DNA from: Arthrobacter oryzae
GTDB taxonomy: Bacteria; Actinomycetota; Actinomycetes; Actinomycetales; Micrococcaceae
NCBI RefSeq assembly: GCF_030718995.1
Contig: NZ_CP132204.1
Location: forward strand, 1,550,001-1,614,000
DNA: 64,000 nt
Direction: 5' to 3'
Each line of letters opens with the position of its first letter. Position 1 is the stretch's first letter. The translations under genes and the position numbers were made by a program. Under the pieces are notes generated by a model. The model was given only the letters and a program-made list of their open reading frames with translations. It was not told where the DNA came from and ran no database searches. Below are positions 54,819-63,313 of this stretch, one piece after another.

Positions 54819-55618
54819 AACTCCTCGTCATCAACCCCAATATCAGCGACGACGTCACGGCGCTGATCGAATCGGAAGCCCTGCGCTCCGCCTCGCCGGG
54901 CACCGAACTGGTGGTCCGCACCGCCGGGCACGGCGTCGAATACATCGAAACCCGCTTTGAGGCCCTGATCGCCGCCGGCGCCGTGGCCGAGGTGATCGCC
55001 GAGTACGCCGCGGCACCTGTCGACGGCGCATCCATCGACTGCGTCGTAGTGGCGGCTTTCGGCGATCCGGGCATGCCGGCCCTGAAGGAACTCACGGATG
55101 TTCCCGTCATCGGCATCACAGAAGCCGCGCTGTGCGCCGCCGCCCTGCAGGGGCACCGTTTCTCGATCATCGCCATTTCAGACCGTATCCGGCCCTGGTA
55201 CCTGGACTGCGTGGAGCGATTCGGGCTCGGCGGCCGGCTCGCCTCCATCCGCTCCATCAACGAGAGCCTCAACACCATTGGCTCCGTGCAGCAGGACTTC
55301 AAGGAAACGCTGCTGGCCCTCAGCCGGCAGGCCGTCGCGGAGGACGGTGCCGACGTCGTCATCCTCGCCGGGGCACCCCTCGCCGGGCTGGCCCGCGAAC
55401 TCCGCGGCCAGATCCCGGTTCCCGTGGTGGACGGCATTTCAGCCGGCATCCGCATGGCGGAGGCCGTCGTCGGACTTCAGTCCGGACCCCACCGCGCGGG
55501 TGCCTTCGCGCCGCCGCCCGTGAAAGCCCGCAAGGGGCTCTCCGAAAACCTCGACGCCGCCCTGGCGGCCGCCCAGTCTGCATCCACCGCTTCAACAAGC
55601 GCCGCTTCAACCAAGTAG
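54815..55618 (+). CDS. Asp/Glu/hydantoin racemase-like protein without catalytic cysteines
   Basis: A 267-residue protein of the HyuA/allantoin racemase group: MKLLVINPNISDDVTALIE, VVVAAFGDPGMPALKEL, IGITEAAL and VVILAGAPLAGLA. Classical racemases have Cys in each of the two half-site motifs (A-C-F-x-D-P and L-G-C-A-G). Here these positions are Ala81 and Gly186, and the three cysteines present (76, 107, 132) lie elsewhere. The reaction is therefore uncertain. The C-terminal 30 residues are an Ala/Ser/Thr tail. It is coupled to the GntR gene. Confidence 0.8.
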   Translation: MKLLVINPNISDDVTALIESEALRSASPGTELVVRTAGHGVEYIETRFEALIAAGAVAEVIAEYAAAPVDGASIDCVVVAAFGDPGMPALKELTDVPVIGITEAALCAAALQGHRFSIIAISDRIRPWYLDCVERFGLGGRLASIRSINESLNTIGSVQQDFKETLLALSRQAVAEDGADVVILAGAPLAGLARELRGQIPVPVVDGISAGIRMAEAVVGLQSGPHRAGAFAPPPVKARKGLSENLDAALAAAQSASTASTSAASTK

Positions 55619-55628
55619 GAGGACAACG

Positions 55629-57068
55629 ATGTCCCGCACTCCAGACCTCGTGATCGCCCACGGCACCGTGGTGAATAGCTTCGGCCGCCGGAACGCCCAC
55701 GTGGTGGTCCACGACGGCCGCATCGAACAGCTCGTCGACGCTGCCGAACCCGTCCCCGCCGCTGCCCGCACCATCGACGCCGCGGGCCGGCTGGTCATTC
55801 CCGGCGGCGTGGACGGCCACTGCCACGTGGCCCAGGTGACCGGCCGCTTCCGCACCCTGGACGACTACCGCACCACCTCCACCGCCGCGCTCTGGGGCGG
55901 CACCACCACGATCATCGACTTCGGCATTCCCCGCGACGCCCAGGAAACACCGCTGGCGGCGGTCCTGCACAAGAAGGAACTGGCGCAGGAGTCCCGCTGC
56001 GACGTCGCCCTGCACGGCTCGGTGGTGAGCTGGGACGAGACCGTTCCCTGGCAGCTGGAGCAGCTCGCCGCCGAGGGTGTGCGCTCGGTGAAGATGTACA
56101 CCACCAACCGCGGCACCACCATGGCGGACGGAGACACCATCCTGAAGGTGATGCGCGAGATGGTCCGGCTGGACGGCCTCACCTACATCCACGCCGAACA
56201 CGACCCCATCATCAGCGACTGCACGCAGCAGCACGCCGACGACGGCAGGATCGGGATCGAGCACCTGCACCGGACCCGTCCGGAGCTTGCCGAGGAAATT
56301 TCCGTCAAGGAAACCCTGGCCATGGCCGAGTACACCAAGGCTCCGGTTTACTTCGTGCACCAGTCCACGCCCGGCGCCGTGGACCTTGTCACCGACGCGC
56401 GGGCCCGCGGCCAGGAAGCCTACTCCGAGACCTGCCCGCACTACCTCACGCTCGATGACACGGTGTACGGCTCCGCGTTCCCCGAGTGGTACGCCTGCTG
56501 CCCGCCCATGCGCAGCCCCGAAACAGTCGCCGCGCTCAAGGAACGGCTGGCCGACGGCGCCATCCACACAGTTTCCTCGGACCACTCCTGCTATGACCTC
56601 TCGCAGAAACGCGAACGCACGGACGACATCCGCGCCATGCCGCACGGCCTGCCCGGCGTGGAAACCCGGATGCCGGTCACCTTCACGGCCATGGCGTCCG
56701 CCGGCAGTTCGGTGGAGGACTTCGTGGAAGTCTTCGCCGCCGGGCCGGCCCGCATCAACGCGCTGCCCGGCAAAGGATCCATCGCCGAGGGCTTCGACGC
56801 CGACCTAGTGATCTTCGATCCCGCCGAGGAACGGACGGTCGACGGCGGCGCGCTGCACATGGGAACTGATTTTTCGCCTTTCGACGGCCGGGCACTCACC
56901 GGCTGGCCCGCCGTCGTGGTGTCCGCCGGGCGCGTGGTGCTCGACGGCGGCGGCTTCCACGATCCCGGCGCCGTGGGGCGCTTCGTGGCCCGTAACGGCT
57001 TCCGCGAACATCTGGCTTCCGGCGCCGGGTCCACTGCCACTCCCGCAACCCTTTCCACAGCAAAGTAG
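55629..57068 (+). CDS. Dihydropyrimidinase/D-hydantoinase family amidohydrolase
   Basis: A 479-residue cyclic-imide hydrolase. The binuclear metal site is complete: HCH in GGVDGHCHVAQ, the carboxylated lysine in VRSVKMYTTN, histidines in YIHAEHD and YFVHQST, and the Asp in VSSDHSCYD. It opens cyclic ureides (hydantoins, dihydropyrimidines or related rings). The substrate loop around residue 65 (AQVTGRFRTLDDYR) differs from typical dihydropyrimidinases. AGGAGG precedes the ATG. No N-carbamoylase gene accompanies it, which is unusual for hydantoin use. Confidence 0.88.
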   Translation: MSRTPDLVIAHGTVVNSFGRRNAHVVVHDGRIEQLVDAAEPVPAAARTIDAAGRLVIPGGVDGHCHVAQVTGRFRTLDDYRTTSTAALWGGTTTIIDFGIPRDAQETPLAAVLHKKELAQESRCDVALHGSVVSWDETVPWQLEQLAAEGVRSVKMYTTNRGTTMADGDTILKVMREMVRLDGLTYIHAEHDPIISDCTQQHADDGRIGIEHLHRTRPELAEEISVKETLAMAEYTKAPVYFVHQSTPGAVDLVTDARARGQEAYSETCPHYLTLDDTVYGSAFPEWYACCPPMRSPETVAALKERLADGAIHTVSSDHSCYDLSQKRERTDDIRAMPHGLPGVETRMPVTFTAMASAGSSVEDFVEVFAAGPARINALPGKGSIAEGFDADLVIFDPAEERTVDGGALHMGTDFSPFDGRALTGWPAVVVSAGRVVLDGGGFHDPGAVGRFVARNGFREHLASGAGSTATPATLSTAK

Positions 57069-57076
57069 GAGCATCC

Positions 57077-57805
57077 ATGCCTTCCGCAGTACGCAAGACC
57101 CGCATCGGCATGATCGTGCCGTCCTCGAACACCTGCCTGGAGCCGCAAAGCTACCGCATCCTGGGCGACCGGGACGACGTCACCATCCATTTCACCCGGA
57201 TCCCCGTCACCCGGATCGCGTTGGACCGCTCCTCCGACAAGCAGTTTGATCCCGCCGTCATGCGGGCCGCCGCCGAGCAACTGGCGACGGCCGATGTGGA
57301 TGTCATCGCCTGGAACGGCACGTCCGGGTCCTGGCTCGGCGCAGACCACGACCGCGAACTGGTCCGGGAAATCGTGGACGCAACCGGCGTTCCGGCCACC
57401 ACGTCCACGCTCGCCTACCTGGCGGCCTTTGAGTCCTTCGGCACGGAGCGGATCGCCCTTTTCACCCCGTACACGGAGGACGTCAACCGCGCCGTCATGG
57501 CCTCCTACGAGCGGGACGGCATCAAGACCATCGACCACCGGGCACTGGGACTCAGCGACAACGAGTCATTCGGCCGGGTCACGGACGACGAAATGCGGCC
57601 GGGGTCGCTGGAGCTCGCAGCAGCCCGCCCCGATGCCCTGATCTACCTCTGCACGAACCTGTACGGTGCCAATATCGCGGCGGAAATCGAGGAGGAAACC
57701 GGCGTTCCCGTGCTGGATTCCGTGGCTGTGACGCTGTGGCACTGCCTCAAACTGGCCGGGTCTCCCCTGCTCGCGCCGAAGTGGGGCAGGCTGCTGGCCG
57801 GGTAG
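57077..57805 (+). CDS. Maleate isomerase/arylmalonate decarboxylase family protein
   Basis: A 242-residue Asp/Glu-racemase-superfamily enzyme with the PSSNTCLEPQSY N-terminus of the maleate isomerase and arylmalonate decarboxylase branch. The first half-site reads IAWNGTSGSW, with Gly81 where isomerases and racemases have Cys. The second retains Cys192 in LIYLCTNLYG. A Gly followed by Thr-Ser plus one Cys in the second half is the known pattern of arylmalonate decarboxylase. Decarboxylation of a malonate-type intermediate is therefore a real possibility. GGAG precedes the ATG; it is last in the operon. Confidence 0.8.
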   Translation: MPSAVRKTRIGMIVPSSNTCLEPQSYRILGDRDDVTIHFTRIPVTRIALDRSSDKQFDPAVMRAAAEQLATADVDVIAWNGTSGSWLGADHDRELVREIVDATGVPATTSTLAYLAAFESFGTERIALFTPYTEDVNRAVMASYERDGIKTIDHRALGLSDNESFGRVTDDEMRPGSLELAAARPDALIYLCTNLYGANIAAEIEEETGVPVLDSVAVTLWHCLKLAGSPLLAPKWGRLLAG

Positions 57806-57827
57806 GGCACTGCGGCCAGGGGAGGAC

Positions 57828-58736
57828 CTACATGCGCAGGGTCAGCGCTGCGGGTTCGATGGTCATCCGGACGTGCTTGCCTTCGCCCTCGTGGTCTCCG
57901 TCCAGCTGGTAGTCATCGTTGTGTTCCAGCGTTACCTCCACCGTTTTTCCCTGGAAGTACTCCACGGAGGTGTCCTTGTTCCGGCCCTTGCCGATGATGC
58001 CTGCCAGCACGGACAGCCAGCCCAGGCGGCCATGGTGGGGCGCGAGTACTGCAACATCCATCAGACCGTCGTCCACCTTGGCGTCGGGGAAGATTTCGAG
58101 GCCGCCCTGGACTTTGCCGCAGTTGCCGATCATTACGCTGCGGACTCCACGGCGGACCACGGTCTTGCCGTCAATCACGACGGTGGCCTTCACCGGCTTG
58201 CCCGGCAGGTTCCGGATGCCGGCATCCACATAGGCCAGCCATCCCACTTTGTCCTTCAGGTCCTCGTTGGTGTCCGCCATGATGGTGGCGTCGTAGCCCA
58301 CACCCGCCATCACCAGGAAGAGCTGTTCTTTGTCGGGATCGCTCCGGACCGCGCGCACAACGTCGATTTTGCGCTCCGTACCTGCCAGGGCGCCGGCCAT
58401 GGCACCGTCAAAGTCGGTGACGTCCATGCCCAGGTTGCGGGCCAGGAGATTGCCTGTGCCGAACGGAAGCAGCCCCATCGGCACGTCACCGCCTGACAGG
58501 ACCTCAGCGACGCACCGCACGGTGCCGTCACCGCCGGCCGCAATCACCATGTCGGCACCCTGTTCGAGCGCTTCCTTGGCCTGCCCGACGCCGGGATCCT
58601 CCTTGGTGGTCTCCAGCCAGATGGGCTCGCCCCAACCGTTCTCCGCACAGTGCTTGGCCGCCAGGGCGCGCACGTCAACGTCCACCGGCTTGGCAGGATT
58701 GATGATGATGGCCGCGCGCTTACTGTTCTGGGTCAT
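57828..58736 (-). CDS. Diacylglycerol/sphingosine kinase-like lipid kinase
   Basis: A 302-residue DAGK-catalytic-domain protein. It has AAIIINPAKP at the N-terminus, the nucleotide-binding MVIAAGGDGTVRCVAE, GLLPFGTGNLLARNLG, and the C-terminal beta-sandwich with LDGDHEGEG. It probably phosphorylates a membrane lipid. ATG 58736 has GAAGGA at five bases. It converges with the hydantoin-type operon (22-base gap). Confidence 0.9.
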   Translation of the reverse strand: MTQNSKRAAIIINPAKPVDVDVRALAAKHCAENGWGEPIWLETTKEDPGVGQAKEALEQGADMVIAAGGDGTVRCVAEVLSGGDVPMGLLPFGTGNLLARNLGMDVTDFDGAMAGALAGTERKIDVVRAVRSDPDKEQLFLVMAGVGYDATIMADTNEDLKDKVGWLAYVDAGIRNLPGKPVKATVVIDGKTVVRRGVRSVMIGNCGKVQGGLEIFPDAKVDDGLMDVAVLAPHHGRLGWLSVLAGIIGKGRNKDTSVEYFQGKTVEVTLEHNDDYQLDGDHEGEGKHVRMTIEPAALTLRM

Positions 58737-58846
58737 GACGTCCTTCGCAGGCAGATGGTCCGGGGATTCCCCCAAAGTGAAGCGTAACTGAAATCAGGGT
58801 CTTACTGCCTTGCCGCAACGCGGACCGGACGCCTAGGCTCAGCACC

Positions 58847-59311
58847 ATGAACACCTCTGGGCCGGGGCCGGAAACAGCAGAACTTACCGTCCGTGAATGC
58901 TGGCAGCACCTTCGCTCCGCCTCCGTGGGACGGCTGGCGGTGATCAGCAACGGCAAGCCGGAAATCTTCCCCGTGAACTACCTGCCTGACGAGGGCACAG
59001 TGATCTTCCGGACGGGACCCGGAACCAAGCTGGACGCCGTGCTCTCCGGGGAACCGGTGGTTCTCGAAGCCGACGGGCTGAACGTCTACGGAACCATCGC
59101 ATGGAGCGTGGTGGTCAAGGGGACGGCTGGGGCGGTGCAGCCCGGCGAAGACGCCCCTGCCGAGACGCCGTCGCCCTGGCAGGAAGGGGCGAAGGACATC
59201 CTGGTCCGGATCACGCCCAGCGAAGTGAGCGGGCGCCGGTTTGTCATCGGTCCGCCCACCAAGTGGTGGCCGCCCGTGGAGCCGATCACCCTTCACGGGA
59301 AGCAGGACTGA
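58847..59311 (+). CDS. Pyridoxamine 5'-phosphate oxidase-like flavin/F420-binding protein
   Basis: A 154-residue split-barrel protein (LTVRECWQHLRSASVGRLAVI, GKPEIFPVNYLPDEGTVIFRT, LEADGLNVYGTIAWSVVVKG). Members bind FMN or F420 or are orphan. TTGCCG and TAGGCT, 18 bases apart, with seven bases to the ATG, mark a probable leaderless promoter. It is divergent from the lipid kinase and converges with the IclR gene. Confidence 0.8.
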   Translation: MNTSGPGPETAELTVRECWQHLRSASVGRLAVISNGKPEIFPVNYLPDEGTVIFRTGPGTKLDAVLSGEPVVLEADGLNVYGTIAWSVVVKGTAGAVQPGEDAPAETPSPWQEGAKDILVRITPSEVSGRRFVIGPPTKWWPPVEPITLHGKQD

Positions 59312-59333
59312 GCCTGCGGGCTTTGCCGGGCGC

Positions 59334-60158
59334 TCAGTGCTTGGCTGAGAGGTCCGCGGAAATCAGCCGGGCCGTCTCCACAGTTTCCTTCTGCACCATC
59401 TCGAGGTAGGCCTTGGGATCCGGCTTGGTGGCCACGGACTGTGCCTGCAGCGACACGTTGATGGCTGCCACCACCTTTGTGGGGCCGTGGTAGACCGGCG
59501 CAGCGATGGACATCAGGCCAAGTTCGAGCTCCTGGTCCAGCAGGCACCAGCCCTGCGCGCGGACCACGTCCAGGGCGGCAACCAGGTCTTTCCTGGTGCC
59601 GATGGCCCGGGGCGTGAGCGGCTTGATCTCAGCCTCATCGAGGTATTTCTGCAACGCGGCCGGCGGAAGGGCGGCCAGCAGCACGCGGCCCATGGACGTG
59701 GCGTAGGCCGGGAACCGCGTCCCCACCGTGATGCCGATATTCATGATCCGGCGGGTGGTGACGCGTGCAATGTAGGCAATGTCCTTCCCGTCCAGGACAG
59801 CGGCCGACGTCGACTCGCCGAGCCGCAGCGAAAGCTCCTCAAGGTGCGGCTGGGCCAACTGGGGCAGCGACAGGCCGGACAGGTACGCGTAGCCGAGCTG
59901 GAGCACCTGGGCCGTGAGGGCGAAGGTTTTCCCGTCGGTGCGGACATAGCCCAGTTCCACGAGGGTGTGCAGGAAACGGCGGGCGGTGGCGCGGGTCAGG
60001 TCGGTGCGTGCCGCCACCTCAGTAAGGGTCATCACCGGGTGGTCGGTGTCGAAAGCCCGGATCACGGCCAGCCCGCGGGCCAGGGACTGCACGTACTGGT
60101 CACTCGCCTGGGGCGCAGAGGAGGGCCTGGGCGCGGTCTCTGCTGCTGCGTCGGTCAT
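59334..60158 (-). CDS. IclR-family regulator of the pca genes, PcaR/PcaU-like
   Basis: A 274-residue regulator: N-terminal winged helix (LTEVAARTDLTRATARRFLH) and C-terminal effector domain typical of PcaR/PcaU/PobR (GKDIAYIARVTTRRIMNIG, GTRFPAYATSMGRVLLA, CLLDQELELGLMSIAAPV). It lies downstream of pcaJ on the same strand, separated by the repeat element at 60185-60268, so it is probably the regulator of the pca operon. ATG 60158 follows AGGA at nine bases. Confidence 0.87.
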   Translation of the reverse strand: MTDAAAETAPRPSSAPQASDQYVQSLARGLAVIRAFDTDHPVMTLTEVAARTDLTRATARRFLHTLVELGYVRTDGKTFALTAQVLQLGYAYLSGLSLPQLAQPHLEELSLRLGESTSAAVLDGKDIAYIARVTTRRIMNIGITVGTRFPAYATSMGRVLLAALPPAALQKYLDEAEIKPLTPRAIGTRKDLVAALDVVRAQGWCLLDQELELGLMSIAAPVYHGPTKVVAAINVSLQAQSVATKPDPKAYLEMVQKETVETARLISADLSAKH

Positions 60159-60184
60159 GGTTACTAATCCTATTAGCCCGCCCG

Positions 60185-60268
60185 GCGCGAACGGGCACTT
60201 CCGGCCCCCCGGGTGAGCGCGAACGGACACTTCCGGCCCCTGCGTGGGGCTTAAATGTCCGTTCGCGC
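60185..60268. repeat. 32-bp-period intergenic repeat forming a long hairpin
   Basis: Two direct 24-base copies begin at 60185 and 60217 (32 bases apart, one mismatch); both contain GCGAACGG, a variable base, then CACTTCCGGCCCC. An inverted copy ends at 60268. Copies 2 and 3 pair perfectly over 14 bases (AGCGCGAACGGACA with TGTCCGTTCGCGCT), with an inner GCCCC/GGGGC stem. The element fills the space between pcaJ and the IclR gene and may end or stabilise the pca transcript. The organisation matches the 12.0 kb array. Confidence 0.85.
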
Positions 60269-60283
60269 TGTGGGCCGTGGCGG

Positions 60284-60979
60284 TTAGCGTTCGACGGCGG
60301 GAGCTGCTGTGAGGGGGACCGGCACCAGGGCCTGAAGCTCCTCGAGCGTGCAGCCGAACGTTTCGCGCACCTGGACGCCGTCGGGGCCCGTGAGGAACAC
60401 CGCCTTGTCCGTGTACACGCGGGTCACACAGCCCACGCCGGTGAGCGGGTAGGTGCAGGCCTCCACGATCTTGGACGCACCGTCGCGAGTCAGGAGCGTC
60501 ATCATCACAAAGACGTCCTTGGCACCGGTGGCCAGGTCCATCGCGCCGCCCACGGCCGGGATGGCGTCCGGTGCCCCGGTGTGCCAGTTGGCCAGATCAC
60601 CGGTGGCCGAGACCTGGAACGCGCCGAGTACGCAGATGTCCAGGTGGCCGCCGCGCATGATCGCGAACGAGTCGGCGTGGTGGAAGTAGGACGCACCCGG
60701 GAGTTCGGTGACGGGAATCTTGCCGGCGTTGATGAGGTCCTCATCAATCTCGTCGCCCTTGGCTTCCGGGCCCATGCCCAGCATCCCGTTCTCGGTGTGG
60801 AGCGTGATGTTCTGCTCCGGCGCGAGGTAGTTGGACACCAGGGTGGGCTGGCCGATGCCCAGGTTCACGAACGAGCCGGGTTTGATGTCGCGCGCCACCA
60901 GGCGGGCCAGGTCGTCGCGGCCCAGGGGCGTCTCGCTGGTCTGGATCGAGCCGGTCTCGCTGCTTGTCTGTGCGCTCAT
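60284..60979 (-). CDS. pcaJ: 3-oxoadipate CoA-transferase subunit B
   Basis: With subunit A, moves CoA from succinyl-CoA to 3-oxoadipate. The 231-residue protein carries the catalytic glutamate in LHTENGMLGMGP and the SCOT-type GGHLDICVLGAFQVS. It follows pcaI after one base (TGACATG) and is the last enzyme gene of the operon. Confidence 0.94.
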   Translation of the reverse strand: MSAQTSSETGSIQTSETPLGRDDLARLVARDIKPGSFVNLGIGQPTLVSNYLAPEQNITLHTENGMLGMGPEAKGDEIDEDLINAGKIPVTELPGASYFHHADSFAIMRGGHLDICVLGAFQVSATGDLANWHTGAPDAIPAVGGAMDLATGAKDVFVMMTLLTRDGASKIVEACTYPLTGVGCVTRVYTDKAVFLTGPDGVQVRETFGCTLEELQALVPVPLTAAPAVER

Positions 60980-60980
60980 G

Positions 60981-61655
60981 TCAGGCCACCTTCAGTGAGT
61001 TGACGCGAACAATGCTGTTCACGTAGATGCCGGGGGTCACGACGTTCTCGGGGTCGAGTCCGCCGGTGGGGACAATCTCGGAGACCTGGACGATGGTGTG
61101 CTTCGCCGCGGCCGCCATGATGGGGCCGAAGTTCCGGGCGGTCTTGCGGTACACCAGGTTGCCGACACCGTCCGCCTTGAGTGCCTTGATGAGCGCGACG
61201 TCGGCGTGAATGGGGGTTTCGAACACCTGGCCGCGGCCGTCCAGGATGCGGGTTTCCTTGCCCTCGGCCAGCATGGTGCCGTAGCCGGTGGGGGTGAAGA
61301 AGCCGCCGATGCCGGCGCCGGCGGCCCGGATGCGCTCGGCCAGGTTGCCTTGCGGGACCAGTTCCAGTTCGATTTCGCCGGCCTTGTATTTGGCGTCGAA
61401 GTGCCAGGAGTCGGACTGCCGCGGGAAGGAGCAGATCATCTTCTTCACGCGGCCTTCCTTGATGAGCAGGGCCAGGCCCTGGTCGCCCTGGCCGGCGTTG
61501 TTGTTCACCACGGTGAGCTCGCGGGCGCCGCAGTCCATCAGGGCGTCGATCAGTTCGAACGGCTGGCCGGCGTTGCCGAAGCCGCCGATCATCACCGTTG
61601 AGCCGTCCTTGATGCCGGCGACAGCCTCGCCGACGGTGTCAATGAAATTCAGCAT
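60981..61655 (-). CDS. pcaI: 3-oxoadipate CoA-transferase subunit A
   Basis: The 224-residue alpha subunit of the CoA-transferase. It has the glycine-rich CoA-binding start (STVMIGGFGNAGQPFELI), ELTVVNNNAGQGDQGLA, and GGFFTPTGYGTMLAEGKE. It follows the thiolase gene after three bases and precedes pcaJ. Confidence 0.94.
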   Translation of the reverse strand: MLNFIDTVGEAVAGIKDGSTVMIGGFGNAGQPFELIDALMDCGARELTVVNNNAGQGDQGLALLIKEGRVKKMICSFPRQSDSWHFDAKYKAGEIELELVPQGNLAERIRAAGAGIGGFFTPTGYGTMLAEGKETRILDGRGQVFETPIHADVALIKALKADGVGNLVYRKTARNFGPIMAAAAKHTIVQVSEIVPTGGLDPENVVTPGIYVNSIVRVNSLKVA

Positions 61656-61658
61656 TGC

Positions 61659-62870
61659 TTACGCCTTTCCTGTGCTGGTTTCGGCAACGGTCATGTTTTC
61701 GAGGACGACGGCGAGGCCCTGGCCGACGCCGATGCAGATCGCGGCGACGCCCCAGCGCTCACCGGAGGCCTGCAGGGACCGGGCCAGGGTGCCCAGGATC
61801 CGGCCGCCGGACGCGCCCAGGGGGTGGCCCATCGCGATCGCACCGCCGTGCCGGTTCACAATCTCATGGTCGATCCCCCAGGCGTTGATGCACGCCAGGG
61901 ACTGCGCGGCGAACGCTTCGTTAAGTTCGACGGCGCCCACCTGCTCCCAGCTGATGCCCGCCTTCGCGAGGGCCTTGTTCGCAGCCTCCACCGGGGCGTA
62001 CCCGAAATACTGCGGATCGTTCGCGTGCGCACCCCGGCCCGCGATCCGCGCCAGCGGCTCCAGCCCCAAGATCCCCGCGGCGTTCTCCGAACCGATCCAC
62101 GCCGCGGACGCCCCATCGGAAAGCGGGGACGCGTTCCCGGCCGTGACCGTGCCGTTCTCGGTGCGGAACACCGTCTTCAACCCCGCAAGCTTCTCCGCCG
62201 AAGACCCCGCCCGGATCCCTTCGTCGCGGACCAGGTCCGTGCCCGGCACCGGAGCCACCAGGTTGTCATAGAAGCCCTCGTCCCACGCCGCGGCGGCCAG
62301 GTTGTGCGAGTTCGCCGAAAACTCATCCTGCGCCTCGCGGGTCACGCCGTACTTCCCGGCCAGGCGTTCGGTGGCCTCGCCCAGGGAGATGATCCAGTCC
62401 TTCGGCATCGCCTTGTTCACCAGCCGCCAGCCCAGCGTGGTCGAGGCCAGGTTCAGGTCACCGGCCGGGTAGGGCTTCTCCGTCTTCGGCAGCACCCACG
62501 GAGCCCTCGACATCGACTCGGCCCCGCCGATCAGCATCAGCTCCGCGTCCCCGGCGTTGACCTGCCGGGAGGCGATGATCGCCGCGTCCAGCGAGGATCC
62601 GCAGAGCCGGTTGACCGTGGTGCCCGGGATCGAGACCGGCAGCCCGGCCAGCAGCGTGCCCATCCGGGCCACGTTCCGGTTCTCTTCCCCCGCGCCGTTG
62701 GCGTTGCCGAACACCACCTCGTCAATCCGCTCAGGATCCAAACCCGGAGCACGCTTGACGATCTCACCGATCACATGCGCCGCAAGGTCATCCGGACGCA
62801 CCGCGGCCAAACCGGAACCGAACTTACCGAACGGGGTGCGCACGGCGTCGTACACAAAAGCCTGATTCAT
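61659..62870 (-). CDS. pcaF: 3-oxoadipyl-CoA thiolase
   Basis: Cleaves 3-oxoadipyl-CoA to succinyl-CoA and acetyl-CoA, the last step of the beta-ketoadipate pathway. The 403-residue thiolase has the nucleophile cysteine in VNRLCGSSLDA (about residue 90), the histidine in GGAIAMGHPLGASG, and the C-terminal AAICIGVGQG cysteine. The ATG overlaps the pcaC stop by four bases. Confidence 0.95.
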   Translation of the reverse strand: MNQAFVYDAVRTPFGKFGSGLAAVRPDDLAAHVIGEIVKRAPGLDPERIDEVVFGNANGAGEENRNVARMGTLLAGLPVSIPGTTVNRLCGSSLDAAIIASRQVNAGDAELMLIGGAESMSRAPWVLPKTEKPYPAGDLNLASTTLGWRLVNKAMPKDWIISLGEATERLAGKYGVTREAQDEFSANSHNLAAAAWDEGFYDNLVAPVPGTDLVRDEGIRAGSSAEKLAGLKTVFRTENGTVTAGNASPLSDGASAAWIGSENAAGILGLEPLARIAGRGAHANDPQYFGYAPVEAANKALAKAGISWEQVGAVELNEAFAAQSLACINAWGIDHEIVNRHGGAIAMGHPLGASGGRILGTLARSLQASGERWGVAAICIGVGQGLAVVLENMTVAETSTGKA

Positions 62871-63313
62871 GAGGATGCATCCATTTCTTTAAAAACCTGT
62901 TGCGCTGTCTTGAAGGCGGTGTTCGCGGAGGGAACTCCGCAGTAGATGGCGGTCTGCAGCAGGATTTCCTTGATTTCATCCCTGCTCAGGCCGTTGGTGA
63001 TGGCTGCGCGGATGTGCATGGCCAGTTCTTCCCAGTGCCCGTGCGCCACCATGGCGGTGATGGTGACGGCGGAACGCATCTGCCGGGTCAGCCCGGGCCG
63101 CGTCCAGATGCCGCCCCACGCAATGCGGGTGATCATGTCCTGGAAATCCTCGGTGAAGGAGTCCTTGTTGGCGTTGGCGCGGTCAACGTGCGCGGCACCG
63201 AGCACCTCGCGGCGGACCACCATGCCGCCGTCGTAGACTTCCTTGCTGGTGGCGTCCGGCTGGACAACGCCGTTCCGTTCGGCGCCCGGGCGCTGTGCCC
63301 CTGCGCCGGTCAC
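62867..63313 (-). CDS. pcaC: 4-carboxymuconolactone decarboxylase
   Basis: Converts 4-carboxymuconolactone to 3-oxoadipate enol-lactone. The 148-residue AhpD-like protein has VRREVLGAAHVDRA, WTRPGLTRQMRSAVTITAM, and the active-site helix ending IYCGVPSANTAF. The GTG start overlaps the pcaD stop (GTGA). In many actinobacteria pcaD and pcaC are fused as pcaL; here they are separate but overlapping genes. Confidence 0.92.
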   Translation of the reverse strand: MTGAGAQRPGAERNGVVQPDATSKEVYDGGMVVRREVLGAAHVDRANANKDSFTEDFQDMITRIAWGGIWTRPGLTRQMRSAVTITAMVAHGHWEELAMHIRAAITNGLSRDEIKEILLQTAIYCGVPSANTAFKTAQQVFKEMDASS

